Shown here: positions 1-8,026 of the stretch, piece after piece
How the letters are laid out: each line of letters opens with the position of its first letter
Position numbering within the stretch: position 1 is the stretch's first letter
Assembly: GCA_039810245.1 (NCBI GenBank)
Contig: JBDHWQ010000038.1
Coordinates: 1 to 17,744 of the forward strand
Direction of reading: 5' to 3'
Length of the DNA stretch: 17,744 bases
Source of the DNA: CALDSL01 sp039810245
Lineage (GTDB): Bacteria > Chloroflexota > Anaerolineae > Anaerolineales > Anaerolineaceae
Notes under the pieces: generated by a model
What the model was told of the DNA's origin: nothing
Databases searched by the model: none
The model's input: the letters and a program-made list of their open reading frames with translations, nothing else
Program-made: the position numbers and the translations under genes

Positions 1-2133
1 GCAGTGCCAGCCCCGCCATGCTCACCGCCAGCAGAAAAAGATCATGGTAGGCACGGGTAAAGCGCGCCGCGTACGCCACGTGGTTGACCACCGTCATCCC
101 TGGCAGGTCTGCGCCCAGGCTGGCGGCGGCCGCGCTCAGCCGGGCGGGGGCAAAGCGCGCCATCACGCGCACCTGCCCGCTGCCCGGCGTGTCCAGCGCG
201 CGCAGCGAACGTCCCAGCTCGACCGGCAGCAGCACGCCCAGCTCGGGTCGGAACAGGGTGCTAAAATCCGCCGTGTAGCTGCCCACCACCGGGAGGCTGC
301 GCCGCGTGCCATCCCACAGCGTCACCACCAGGCGGCCGCCTTCCGGCAGGCCGGCCAGGTTCGCAACATACACCCCATCTGGGCGGCTGCCCCACGCTGC
401 GCCGCGCAGCATGAACTCGCCTGGGTCGCTGCGGGCCACCAGCAGCGGCGCAAATACCTCGTCTTCCGCGCCCTCGACCACGATCGAGCGCACGGGGATG
501 TCGTAGCCTACCGAAACGCTCTCCGGCTGGCGCGCCTGCACGGCGCGCAGCGCGGCGCTCTCCTCGGCGGCCGGAGACAGCACGCTCAGATTGGGGCCCT
601 GCACGTCCAGCGCCGCGGCTTCATCAATGGCGCTGGCATTCTGTGTCACCACCGCCGAAAGCGACAGGGTCACCACTCCGACAAACAGCGCCACCAGCGC
701 AAATACCGGGGTCAGCCCGCGCCGGCGCAGGCTGCCGCGCGCCATGTGGAACAGCGGCAGCGCGCGCAGCGGCAGCAGCCACAGCACCACTTTGAGCAGC
801 AGTGCCAGCCCGCCGCCCAGCCCCACCAGCCCGGCCAGCGCCAGCAGCAGCACCAGCACGGCCTGCTGCCATGATTTCATAATCAGGCTGATGACCGCCA
901 GGAAGGGCAGGGCCAGTGCCAGCAGCAGCGCCAGCACGGCCATCCAGGGCAGCTCCGAAGCCGGCTGGTCTTCACCGCGCAGCAGCGCCAGCGGCCGGGC
1001 GCGGCTGCTGCGCACGATGGCCCACAGCGCGAAAATCAGCGTGGTGGCCGTGCCCGCCAGCGCCGCCAGCAGCAGCGCATCATAGCGCACCGTCCAGCGC
1101 ACCAGCATGGTGGAAGTCCGCGTAAACAGGTCGAGCAGGCGCAGCGACAGCGCCACGCCCAGCCCCGCCCCCAGCAGGCTGCCCGCCAGCCCCAGCAGTC
1201 CGGCTTCCAAGCCAAACAGCACCAGCATGTGCCCGCCGCGATAGCCCAGGCTCTTCCAGATGGAGATTTCGCGCTGGCGGCGGCGCATGAGCACCTGCAT
1301 GGTGTTGGCGATGCCCACCCCGCCCACCAACAGGCCCAGCACCCCGGCCCCGTTAAGCATGGCAGTCATAAAAGACTGCGTCTGGCTGTCCTGGTAGGCC
1401 AGATCGGTGGCCAGGAACACGCGCCAGCCGTCGGCTTCCAGTTTTACAGCAGCGGCGGCCGGGTCCGCGCTGGTCACCAGCGCGGTGTTCAGCGCGTGCG
1501 CGCCGCCCGCCAGTGCCTGAGCGGTGTCCAGGTTGTAATACAGCTTGCTGCCCCTGTGGTTAGGCGTATCGGTGACAATCCCGCGCACGGTAGCGTCCAG
1601 CGCCGCGCCTACGCTCAAGTCGGAGAGCACCAGCCGGTCACCCACCGCGAGGTCGTAGGTCAGCGCCAGGTCGTTGCTGATCAGCACATCGCCCGCGCCG
1701 GCCAGCAGCGTGGGCAGCCCGGCGCTACCCGCCCCGCTCACCGTGATCGTACCGATCGGCGGATACGCGGCCGGGTCTATGCCGATGCCCGCGCCGGGGA
1801 AGCGCAGCTCACCCGAGCCGGGCAGCCGCACTGCCAGCGACGAGGTATAGCCCACCAGGGTATAGTGCGTTAGCACGCCCTCGGCGCGCAGCGCGTCCAG
1901 CGCGCGCTGGTGCTCGGGCAGGATGGCCCCATCCCCGGCGCGCTCCATGCTGATGTCCGCGCCGACCATTTCGTGCGGCTGGAGTACCAGCAGGTTTTCC
2001 AGCGTGCCGGAAAGCAGCATCATCGCCGTCAGCGACATCACGCCAAAGGTCACGCACAGCAGCGCCACCAGGGCGCGCTGGCCGCCGCGGCGCAGGTTGT
2101 TAAGCGCGGTGCGCAGAAAAAAGGCTACCTGGG

Positions 2134-2137
<4 letters not shown>
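1..2137 (-). CDS. ABC transporter permease, FtsX/MacB family (C-terminus cut off by window edge)
   Basis: Integral membrane subunit of a MacB/LolCDE-like ABC system, working with the ATPase encoded just upstream. The frame stays open from ATG at 2137 to the window edge, giving 712 codons without a stop, so the C-terminus is missing. Residues 1-30 form an Arg-rich N-terminus and first membrane helix. A large extracytoplasmic domain (about 35-245) follows. A typical FtsX block starts near residue 250, with Gly-rich helices, the motif GVGIANTM and the cytoplasmic stretch RRRQREISIWKSLG. A second unit starts near residue 464 (MARGSLRRRG followed by a helix), so this is the duplicated permease type with about eight to ten helices, not the four-helix MacB type. 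The start overlaps the ATPase stop as ATGA, which implies translational coupling. The substrate cannot be read from sequence; lipid, lipoprotein or peptide export are family possibilities. Confidence 0.9.
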
Positions 2138-2823
<686 letters not shown>

Positions 2824-2877
2824 GATTGCCTCGCAATGCGTGATGTTGGCAGCCGTCTGGCGACGGCCACGCATTCG

Positions 2878-2886
2878 ATCATAGCA
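2878..2886 (-). promoter_or_regulatory. Extended -10 promoter for the ABC transporter operon
   Basis: On the minus strand the sequence reads TGCTATGAT, an extended -10 (TGn followed by TATGAT, 5 of 6 to consensus). No good -35 lies at normal spacing, as is common for extended -10 promoters. Transcription would start near 2871 and leave a leader of about 48 bases, containing the small inverted repeat GCCGTC-GCCA-GACGGC (2852-2867). Sequence evidence only. Confidence 0.5.
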
Positions 2887-2943
2887 AACCAGTCCCAATC
2901 AGGCATCCGCCCAGGGGTGGATTTTCGCCTAGGACATGAGCAG

Positions 2944-3025
2944 CCCCCCTCTGTCCCCCCCGCAGGTGGGCGTGGTTTTTCGCCCCAAAACGCTGAAAAG
3001 CACGATTTAGAGGGATTGAGGGGGG
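2944..3025. repeat. C/G-rich repeat element with imperfect terminal inverted repeats (copy A)
   Basis: This sits in the 224-base gap between modA and the ATPase gene. The left end CCCCCCTCTGTCCC and the right end GGGATTGAGGGGGG pair at 11 of 14 positions. Inside the right half, 2991-3015 matches 14829-14853 at 22 of 25 bases. The outer end shares CCCCCTCAATCCC (as complement at 3012-3024) with the element at 5605-5696. It is non-coding and MITE- or REP-like, and may also act as a weak terminator after modA. Confidence 0.6.
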
Positions 3026-3047
3026 TCTTCCACGCCACAATACTCCC

Positions 3048-3848
3048 CTACTGCGGCGGATGGAAGCCGTATTTCTTCAAAACTGCCTGGCCATCGGGCG
3101 AAATGATAAACTGAATGAACGCGTCCGCCAGCTCCGCATGCGACGAATCGGCCAGCGCGGCGATAGGATACTGCGCGGTTACATTGATCTCCGCCGGGAT
3201 ATCCATCACCCCCACCGCGGGCGCGCCCGGGCCGGTCGCGTCGCTGGCGTACACGATCCCCGCGTCGGCCTCTCCCAGCGATACCTTGGTCAGCACTGCG
3301 CGCACGTTATCTTCGTACGACACTACATTCGCCAGCACCGCGTCGCGGTAGCCGGCGCCAAATGCGCCGCTGGCGTCAGCCTGGTCGAGGAACTGCAGCG
3401 TATAGCGCCCGGCCGGAACTTCCTGCGCCGCCAGCACCACCTTCAGCCCGCCGTGTGACAGATCACCCGGCCCCTGCACGCCGGCCAGGTTGCCCTGCGG
3501 GGTGACCACCACCAGGCGGTTGCCGGCGAACAACCAGATTGCATCTTCCTTTACCCGCCCGCTCGCCACCGCGTTGGCCATCTGCACGTGGTCAGCACTG
3601 GCGAACACATCCGCCGCAGCGCCCTGGCGGATCTGCTGCGCGAGCTGCTGCGACCCGGCGAAGTTGAAGACAACCTTCACCCCGGGGTGCGCCTGCTCAA
3701 ACTGCGCGCCCAGCCCGGTAAACGCCGCGTTGAGCGACGCCGCTGCCATCACCGTCAGCGTGGTCGTTTCGGGCTGCGCCGGTGGGGCCGCGCAGGCGGA
3801 TAGAATGATGAGGAACAAGACGCACAGCAGTGGAGCTAACGTTTTCAT
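3048..3848 (-). CDS. modA: Molybdate ABC transporter substrate-binding lipoprotein
   Basis: A 266-residue solute-binding protein that captures molybdate or tungstate outside the membrane for a ModBC importer. Residues 1-19 are a lipoprotein signal with lipobox LSAC, so Cys19 is the predicted lipid site. Family motifs follow: AAASLN near 36, FAGSQQLAQQIRQGAAADVF from 63 to 82, a YASDA block, and IPAEINVTAQYPIA, which ends in the typical strand before the last helices. Length and motif order fit ModA. The ATG at 3848 is chosen because it begins the signal peptide and has AGGGAAAG just upstream; the frame runs open further upstream through the divergent promoter region. No modB or modC lies beside it, so the permease and ATPase must be elsewhere. 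The downstream ABC genes are an FtsX-type exporter and cannot substitute. Confidence 0.9.
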   Translation of the reverse strand: MKTLAPLLCVLFLIILSACAAPPAQPETTTLTVMAAASLNAAFTGLGAQFEQAHPGVKVVFNFAGSQQLAQQIRQGAAADVFASADHVQMANAVASGRVKEDAIWLFAGNRLVVVTPQGNLAGVQGPGDLSHGGLKVVLAAQEVPAGRYTLQFLDQADASGAFGAGYRDAVLANVVSYEDNVRAVLTKVSLGEADAGIVYASDATGPGAPAVGVMDIPAEINVTAQYPIAALADSSHAELADAFIQFIISPDGQAVLKKYGFHPPQ

Positions 3849-4021
3849 GGCTTTCCCTGATGTATTCGTGCCATTCGCGTTCTTCGGCGAATGCGTGATG
3901 AACGGCTTTTTTCTATCATACACCCGCGTGGTAACGCTTGCCGTAACGTTTTCAGGATGCCGCGTCCCTAAACTGACAGACGTAACAGAAAAACGGTAGT
4001 TTATTGTCAGGAGAGCCGAGA
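3849..4021. promoter_or_regulatory. Divergent promoter region between modA and the FAD oxidase
   Basis: This 173-base region must hold both promoters. For modA, TATGAT on the minus strand (plus 3915-3920) is a fair -10 without a clear -35. For the oxidase, CTGACA at 3973-3978 and TAGTTT at 3997-4002 (18-base spacing) is a weak pair that would give a very short leader before the AGGAG ribosome site. GTAACG occurs twice 12 bases apart (about 3931-3948) and CGTAACA follows at 3981. These could be operator half-sites, but I recognise no known regulator. Confidence 0.4.
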
Positions 4022-5437
4022 ATGAATACACTCACCATGCCCATTACAGTTGCACCCCAACAAATTACCAGCGTCCAGGCGCTGCAGGAACAGATCGAAG
4101 GCCAGGTGCTGACCCCCTTCGACGCCGGTTACGACGAAGCCCGCCAGGCCTTCAACCGCGCTGTCGACCAGCACCCGGACCTGATCGTCATCGCCGCCAG
4201 CGCCGAAGACGTGGCCGCCACGGTGCGCTTTGCCCACCTGGTGGGCATGCCGGTTGCCGTGCAGGCCACCGGGCACGGCCTGCCGCGTAAAGCGGACGGC
4301 GCGCTGATGCTGGTCACCGCGCAGTTGAAAGAGCTGCGCATCGAGCCTGAAACCCGCACAGCGCGCATTGGCGCCGGGCTGGAATGGAGCGAGGTGCTGG
4401 AAGCCGCGCAGCAGCACGGCCTGGCTCCGCTGTTGGGCTCATCGCCAAACGTGGGCGTGGTGGGTTATACCCTGGGCGGCGGTATGGGCTGGCTGGGGCG
4501 CAAGCACGGCCTGGCCTGCGACAGCGTGATCGCCTTTGAGCTGGTCAGCGCGGCGGGCGAGCAATTGTTGGCCACCAGCGAAGTCAACCCCGACCTGTTC
4601 TGGGCGCTGCGTGGCGGCGGTGGCAGCTTTGGCATCATCACCGCCATGGAAATCCAGCTCTACCCGGTGGAAATGGTCTACGGCGGCAACCTGCTCTACC
4701 CGGCCGCGATGGCGCGCGAGGTGATGCAGCGATACCGCGAGTGGGTGCGCTCTGCGCCCGACGCGCTGACCACCTCGATCGTGCTGATGAACTTCCCGCC
4801 CTTCCCGCAGGTTCCCGAGCCGCTGCGCGGCAAGTCGTTTGTGATGGTGCGCGGCTGCTACGCAGGGCCGCTGGAAGAAGGCGAAACCCTGCTGCGCTTC
4901 TGGCGCGATTGGCGCGCCCCGGCCATGGACACATTTGGACCCATGCCCTTCAGCCAGGTGGCAGACATCAGCCAGGATCCCAAACACCCGGTGCCGTCGC
5001 GCACGTCCGCAGCGTGGATGCGCGAGCTGAGCGATGATGCTATCGACGCCATCATCCGCAACGTGCTGCCGGATGGCGCGCCCCCGGTATTCACGATGGC
5101 CGAAGTACGCCACGTGGGTGGGGCCGTGTCGCGCGTGCCGGATGGGGAAAGCGCGTACAGCCACCGCGATGTCGAGCTGCTATTCTTCTGTCTCGGGGCC
5201 GCGCCCACCCCTGAAGCCTACGCGCGCGTGGGCCAGGCCGCCGCGGCACTGCGCCAAGAGTTGCAGCCCGCGCTCACGGGCGGGGTGTACATGAACTTCG
5301 TCAGCGGGCAGGAAGCGCGCGAGCGCACCCCCGAAGGCTATTCCGCGGAAGCGCTGCGCCGGCTGCGCGCCGTCAAAGCCTGCTACGACCCGGAAAACCT
5401 GTTCCGCTACGCCTTCGACATCACTCCGGCGGAATGA
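4022..5437 (+). CDS. FAD-binding oxidoreductase, PCMH domain with berberine-bridge C-terminus
   Basis: A 471-residue flavoprotein oxidase or dehydrogenase of the berberine-bridge/6-hydroxynicotine-oxidase type. The N-terminal PCMH FAD domain (about 50-225) carries TGHG with His85 at the position used for 8-alpha covalent FAD attachment, then the Gly-rich block GSSPNVGVVGYTLGGGMGWL at 139-158. The C-terminal berberine-bridge segment YDPENLFRYAF starts at 455. In bicovalent relatives a Cys precedes the Pro of the Gly-rich block; here it is Ser141, so a single His-FAD bond is expected. The start at 4022 is supported by AGGAG upstream and the normal N-terminus; an in-frame ATG at 4004 is less likely because it lies upstream of that ribosome site. 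No signal peptide is seen, so it is probably cytoplasmic. The substrate is unknown; sugars, alkaloids and aromatics are family options. It is the only sizeable plus-strand gene here. Confidence 0.9.
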   Translation: MNTLTMPITVAPQQITSVQALQEQIEGQVLTPFDAGYDEARQAFNRAVDQHPDLIVIAASAEDVAATVRFAHLVGMPVAVQATGHGLPRKADGALMLVTAQLKELRIEPETRTARIGAGLEWSEVLEAAQQHGLAPLLGSSPNVGVVGYTLGGGMGWLGRKHGLACDSVIAFELVSAAGEQLLATSEVNPDLFWALRGGGGSFGIITAMEIQLYPVEMVYGGNLLYPAAMAREVMQRYREWVRSAPDALTTSIVLMNFPPFPQVPEPLRGKSFVMVRGCYAGPLEEGETLLRFWRDWRAPAMDTFGPMPFSQVADISQDPKHPVPSRTSAAWMRELSDDAIDAIIRNVLPDGAPPVFTMAEVRHVGGAVSRVPDGESAYSHRDVELLFFCLGAAPTPEAYARVGQAAAALRQELQPALTGGVYMNFVSGQEARERTPEGYSAEALRRLRAVKACYDPENLFRYAFDITPAE

Positions 5438-5442
5438 TACAC

Positions 5443-5477
5443 GCAGGTCGGGTCTCGTTTCACCCAACCCGACCTGC
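5443..5477 (+). terminator. Hairpin after the FAD oxidase gene, possible terminator without U-tract
   Basis: GCAGGTCGGGT and its perfect complement flank a 13-base loop, starting 6 bases after the stop codon. The 11-bp stem is strong but no T-run follows on the plus strand, so it may stabilise the 3' end or act only weakly as a terminator. Confidence 0.45.
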
Positions 5478-5510
5478 AGCGAATAACAAGCAAATCAGGA
5501 AGTGGTCTCC

Positions 5511-5547
5511 TCAGAAAAAGCGCTCCCAGCTGGCTACCGGGAGCGCT
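5511..5547 (-). terminator. Intrinsic terminator downstream of nirS
   Basis: On the minus strand AGCGCTCCC and GGGAGCGCT form a perfect 9-bp stem with an 11-base loop, followed directly by TTTTTC. It is about 190 bases beyond the nirS stop, with a repeat element in between. Orientation and T-run fit termination of the nirS transcript; it would also guard against convergent read-through. Confidence 0.75.
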
Positions 5548-5604
5548 GCATTGTGATGCATTGTTTTGCGTAGTTCCATAAATACCCGAAAAAGCACAAG
5601 CCGG

Positions 5605-5696
5605 CCTAACCCCCTCAATCCCCCTTCCCGAGTCGGGAAGGGGGATGCGGTAATAGCACTTGAACGCGAAATTGTCTCTGCTCCGCGGGGGTTAGG
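5605..5696. repeat. MITE-like nested inverted repeat (copy B)
   Basis: Perfect 10-bp terminal inverted repeats CCTAACCCCC (5605-5614) and GGGGGTTAGG (5687-5696) bound a 92-base element. Near its left end lies an 11-bp perfect hairpin CCCCCTTCCCG-AGT-CGGGAAGGGGG (5620-5644). It shares CCCCCTCAATCCC with copy A. No coding capacity. It lies in the 298-base convergent gap between the FAD oxidase and nirS, which contains only this element and the two hairpins. Confidence 0.65.
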
Positions 5697-5735
5697 TTAT
5701 TCGCTGGCGCCTGGTTTCGTCCTGGCGAGATACTT

Positions 5736-7844
5736 CTAATACAGATCGCGCACCGTGTTGTACACGTTGAACTTACCTGTAGGGGTAATCAGGTTGGGGA
5801 TGCGCGTGCGCTCTTCCAGGGTCTTGTCGTCATAGATCACGATCTCACCCACTTCGCCCGGCTTGCTGGCGTCGCCCCAGATGCTCACCCACACCTCGGT
5901 TCCCTGCTTGTTGTATTCAAAGTGCACTGCGCGTCCGTAGGTCGACGCTTCCCAGCACTTGTTCACCTTGCTCGGGTCCGCTTTGGCGATCACGCACACC
6001 GTGCGCGCCAGCGCCGGGTCGGGATTGAGGGTCATGTCCACCCAGATCCACGGGCTGTTGGGGTGCGTCTTGAGAAACAGGCTGCCCGCGCCGGGCAGCG
6101 GCGTGTCGCGCACTACCTTCCAGGCATTGGCCGCGTGGCCCTCGGGGTCGGTGCCAATCGACACCACCGCGCCTTCGCCCAGGTGCGACGTGCTCCACAC
6201 CGGGCCAAACTCGGGGTCTTCCCAATTGGCGCCACGCCCGGGGTGCGGGATCGCGGGCGTGTCCACCAGGGCTGCCAGGTTGCCTTCTTCCAGGTCGATC
6301 ACGGCAATTTTGTTGGACTGGTTGGCGGCCACCATGAAGTAGCGCTTGGACGAATCCAGCCCGCCGTCGTGCAGGAAGCGCTCGGCCTCGATCATCTTAA
6401 TCGTGGGATTGACCGGGTCGGTGTAATCCACCAGCCACACCTGGCCGGTTTCCTTGATGTTGACGATCCATTCCGGCTTGAAGTGCGACGCCAGGATGGA
6501 TGCCACGCGCGGCTCGGGGTGATATTCTTCGCTGTCGTAGGTATAGCTGCGCGTCGACACTACCTTGAACGGCTCCAGCGTATCGCCCTGCAGGATGACG
6601 AAATGCGGCGGCCAGTAGCAGCCCACCACGGCGTAACGGTCGGTAAAGTCGCCCTGCTCGCCGTTGTACTTGCTCACTTCCACCGAGCGCGCATCATAGC
6701 ATACCTGCACCTCGGCCACTTTCGCGGGTGTTTCCATCCACAGGTCGATCAGCGCCAGTTTGCCATCACGGCCGATCACGTACGCGTAGCGCCCGGTGGC
6801 CGACATGCGTGTGATATGCACCGCGTAGCCGCTGTCCACTTCGGTGACCACTTCGTGCGTGTCGCCATCAATGATGGCCACTTTGCCGGCGTCGCGCAGG
6901 GTGACGATAAAGTAGTTCTCCCAATCGCGCGCCGTCTCGGGCGCGGTCGGGCGGCTATCGGGCGGCACAAGCACCTTCCAGGTGGCCTTCATCTGCTCCA
7001 GCGACATCTCGGGCGGCGTGGGCGGCTCCACCTGCAGGAATTTGGCCATGGTCTCGGTCTGTTCGTGGGTCAGGAAGCCCTGCTTGCCCCAGTCAGGCAT
7101 GCCGCCAGTGGTGCCGTTAAAGATAATCGCAGCCAGACCCAGCGTGCCCTTGGGCGCGGTCACGTCCGGGGTGAGGGCCGGGCCGGTTGCGCCTTTGCGC
7201 AGCGTGCCGTGGCAGCCGGCGCAGCGTTCAAAGTACGTCTGCTTTGCCCATGTGAAGTCCGCATCGGAAAGCTCGCCGTGCGGGCCGGCCGCGGCCGCGG
7301 GCTGGTCCGCCGCGGTGGGCTGAACAGCCGGCGCGGCGACCGCGCCATCATCCGGCAGGTTGGATAGGTACTCCACCACCGCATCCAGCTCATTCGATGT
7401 CAGCACCGCGGCCAGCGAGGCGGGCATCAGGCCGGCCTGGCAGGCTTTGCCGCCGCAGTCCGGCGCGAGATAGGCATCCGGGTGGGTGAGCGATTCGCTG
7501 AGGTAGGCCTTTTCATCCTTCGCCTCGCCGGTGTACTCCCCACTCTCGACGCGCTGCTCGGCAACCTCGCCAATGCTGCTCAGATCAGGTCCAATTCCGC
7601 CGGTCGCGCCCGGCACGCCGGGGATCACGTGGCACGCGCCGCAGCCGCTTTTCTGCATCGCCTGCACCGCCAGCTCACGGTTATACAGCCCCACGACCGG
7701 CTGGCCGGCGGGTGTGTTTTGCGCGGACGGCGCGCTGGTCGGGCCGGCGGCCGGCGGGACCGTGGCGGCAGGAACGTCGCGCGAGCCGCAAGCGGCCAGC
7801 AAGATCACAACAAGCAGCAGTATCGTGATTCGAACAGGTTTCAT
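5736..7844 (-). CDS. nirS: Cytochrome cd1 nitrite reductase with extra N-terminal cytochrome c domain, lipid-anchored
   Basis: Reduces nitrite to NO in denitrification, outside the cytoplasmic membrane. 702 residues, longer than the usual 550-600. Residues 1-19 form a lipoprotein signal (lipobox LAAC, Cys19). An additional cytochrome c domain has CGACH at 68-72 and likely ligand Met140. An Ala/Pro linker (165-190) leads to the canonical NirS c-domain, CAGCH at 208-212 with Met249 in GGMPDWG. The eight-bladed d1 propeller has proximal His343 (AVHITR) and both catalytic histidines, His492 (FLHDGG) and His534 (PHPGRGAN), spaced 42 apart as in Pseudomonas NirS. Retention of both argues for a true reductase over the paralogues NirN and NirF. 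The ATG at 7844 has GGAGAGG upstream and starts the signal; the frame open to 8315 crosses the neighbouring gene and a terminator. No d1-synthesis genes are nearby. Confidence 0.93.
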   Translation of the reverse strand: MKPVRITILLLVVILLAACGSRDVPAATVPPAAGPTSAPSAQNTPAGQPVVGLYNRELAVQAMQKSGCGACHVIPGVPGATGGIGPDLSSIGEVAEQRVESGEYTGEAKDEKAYLSESLTHPDAYLAPDCGGKACQAGLMPASLAAVLTSNELDAVVEYLSNLPDDGAVAAPAVQPTAADQPAAAAGPHGELSDADFTWAKQTYFERCAGCHGTLRKGATGPALTPDVTAPKGTLGLAAIIFNGTTGGMPDWGKQGFLTHEQTETMAKFLQVEPPTPPEMSLEQMKATWKVLVPPDSRPTAPETARDWENYFIVTLRDAGKVAIIDGDTHEVVTEVDSGYAVHITRMSATGRYAYVIGRDGKLALIDLWMETPAKVAEVQVCYDARSVEVSKYNGEQGDFTDRYAVVGCYWPPHFVILQGDTLEPFKVVSTRSYTYDSEEYHPEPRVASILASHFKPEWIVNIKETGQVWLVDYTDPVNPTIKMIEAERFLHDGGLDSSKRYFMVAANQSNKIAVIDLEEGNLAALVDTPAIPHPGRGANWEDPEFGPVWSTSHLGEGAVVSIGTDPEGHAANAWKVVRDTPLPGAGSLFLKTHPNSPWIWVDMTLNPDPALARTVCVIAKADPSKVNKCWEASTYGRAVHFEYNKQGTEVWVSIWGDASKPGEVGEIVIYDDKTLEERTRIPNLITPTGKFNVYNTVRDLY

Positions 7845-7956
7845 GGGCCTCTCCTCAGCGATTGGAAGTTGGATCGAACTTGGTGCACCGCATTGCAGGC
7901 AGCATATGAAATTGTGAAACAGATTGAACCGGCGCGGGGATACGCGCTCCATGTTG

Positions 7957-7965
7957 ATTGTAGCA
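7957..7965 (-). promoter_or_regulatory. Extended -10 promoter for nirS
   Basis: The minus strand reads TGCTACAAT: TGn followed by TACAAT (5 of 6). The predicted start is near 7950, giving a leader of roughly 105 bases before the nirS ATG. There is no recognisable -35; the place it would occupy is taken by the palindrome TTGCG-N4-CGCAA (7984-7997), centred about 40.5 bases upstream of that start. A missing -35 with a dyad at that distance is the class II activator layout of CRP/FNR proteins, though the same dyad also serves as a terminator tip. Confidence 0.5.
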
Positions 7966-8007
7966 AAATAAAAATCGCGAACCTTGCGCTGGCGCAAAGA
8001 TCGCGAT
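7965..8007 (-). terminator. Intrinsic terminator after the CAP/LysM gene
   Basis: On the minus strand a 15-bp stem (ATCGCGATCTTTGCG against CGCAAGGTTCGCGAT; one mismatch, one G-U pair) closes on the tetraloop CCAG and is followed by TTTTATTTT. It begins 20 bases after the stop of the CAP/LysM gene. Stem, small loop and U-rich tail are all of good quality. The tip of the hairpin is itself the perfect dyad TTGCG-N4-CGCAA. Confidence 0.85.
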
Positions 8008-8026
8008 CGTTGTTTCCCTGGTTTGC

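Noticed and set aside
44..1873. Plus-strand open frames opposite the permease gene
   Set aside because: They are low-complexity His/Gln/Ala/Arg-rich shadows of a high-GC minus-strand gene with clear FtsX motifs.
3849..4021. Molybdate riboswitch or ModE operator upstream of modA
   Set aside because: I see neither the conserved Moco-riboswitch stem-loops nor a ModE-like palindrome; only short GTAACG repeats are present.
5922..7367. 481-codon plus-strand frame opposite nirS
   Set aside because: Composition is that of a complementary-strand shadow, with no motifs, while the minus strand encodes complete NirS heme and catalytic motifs.
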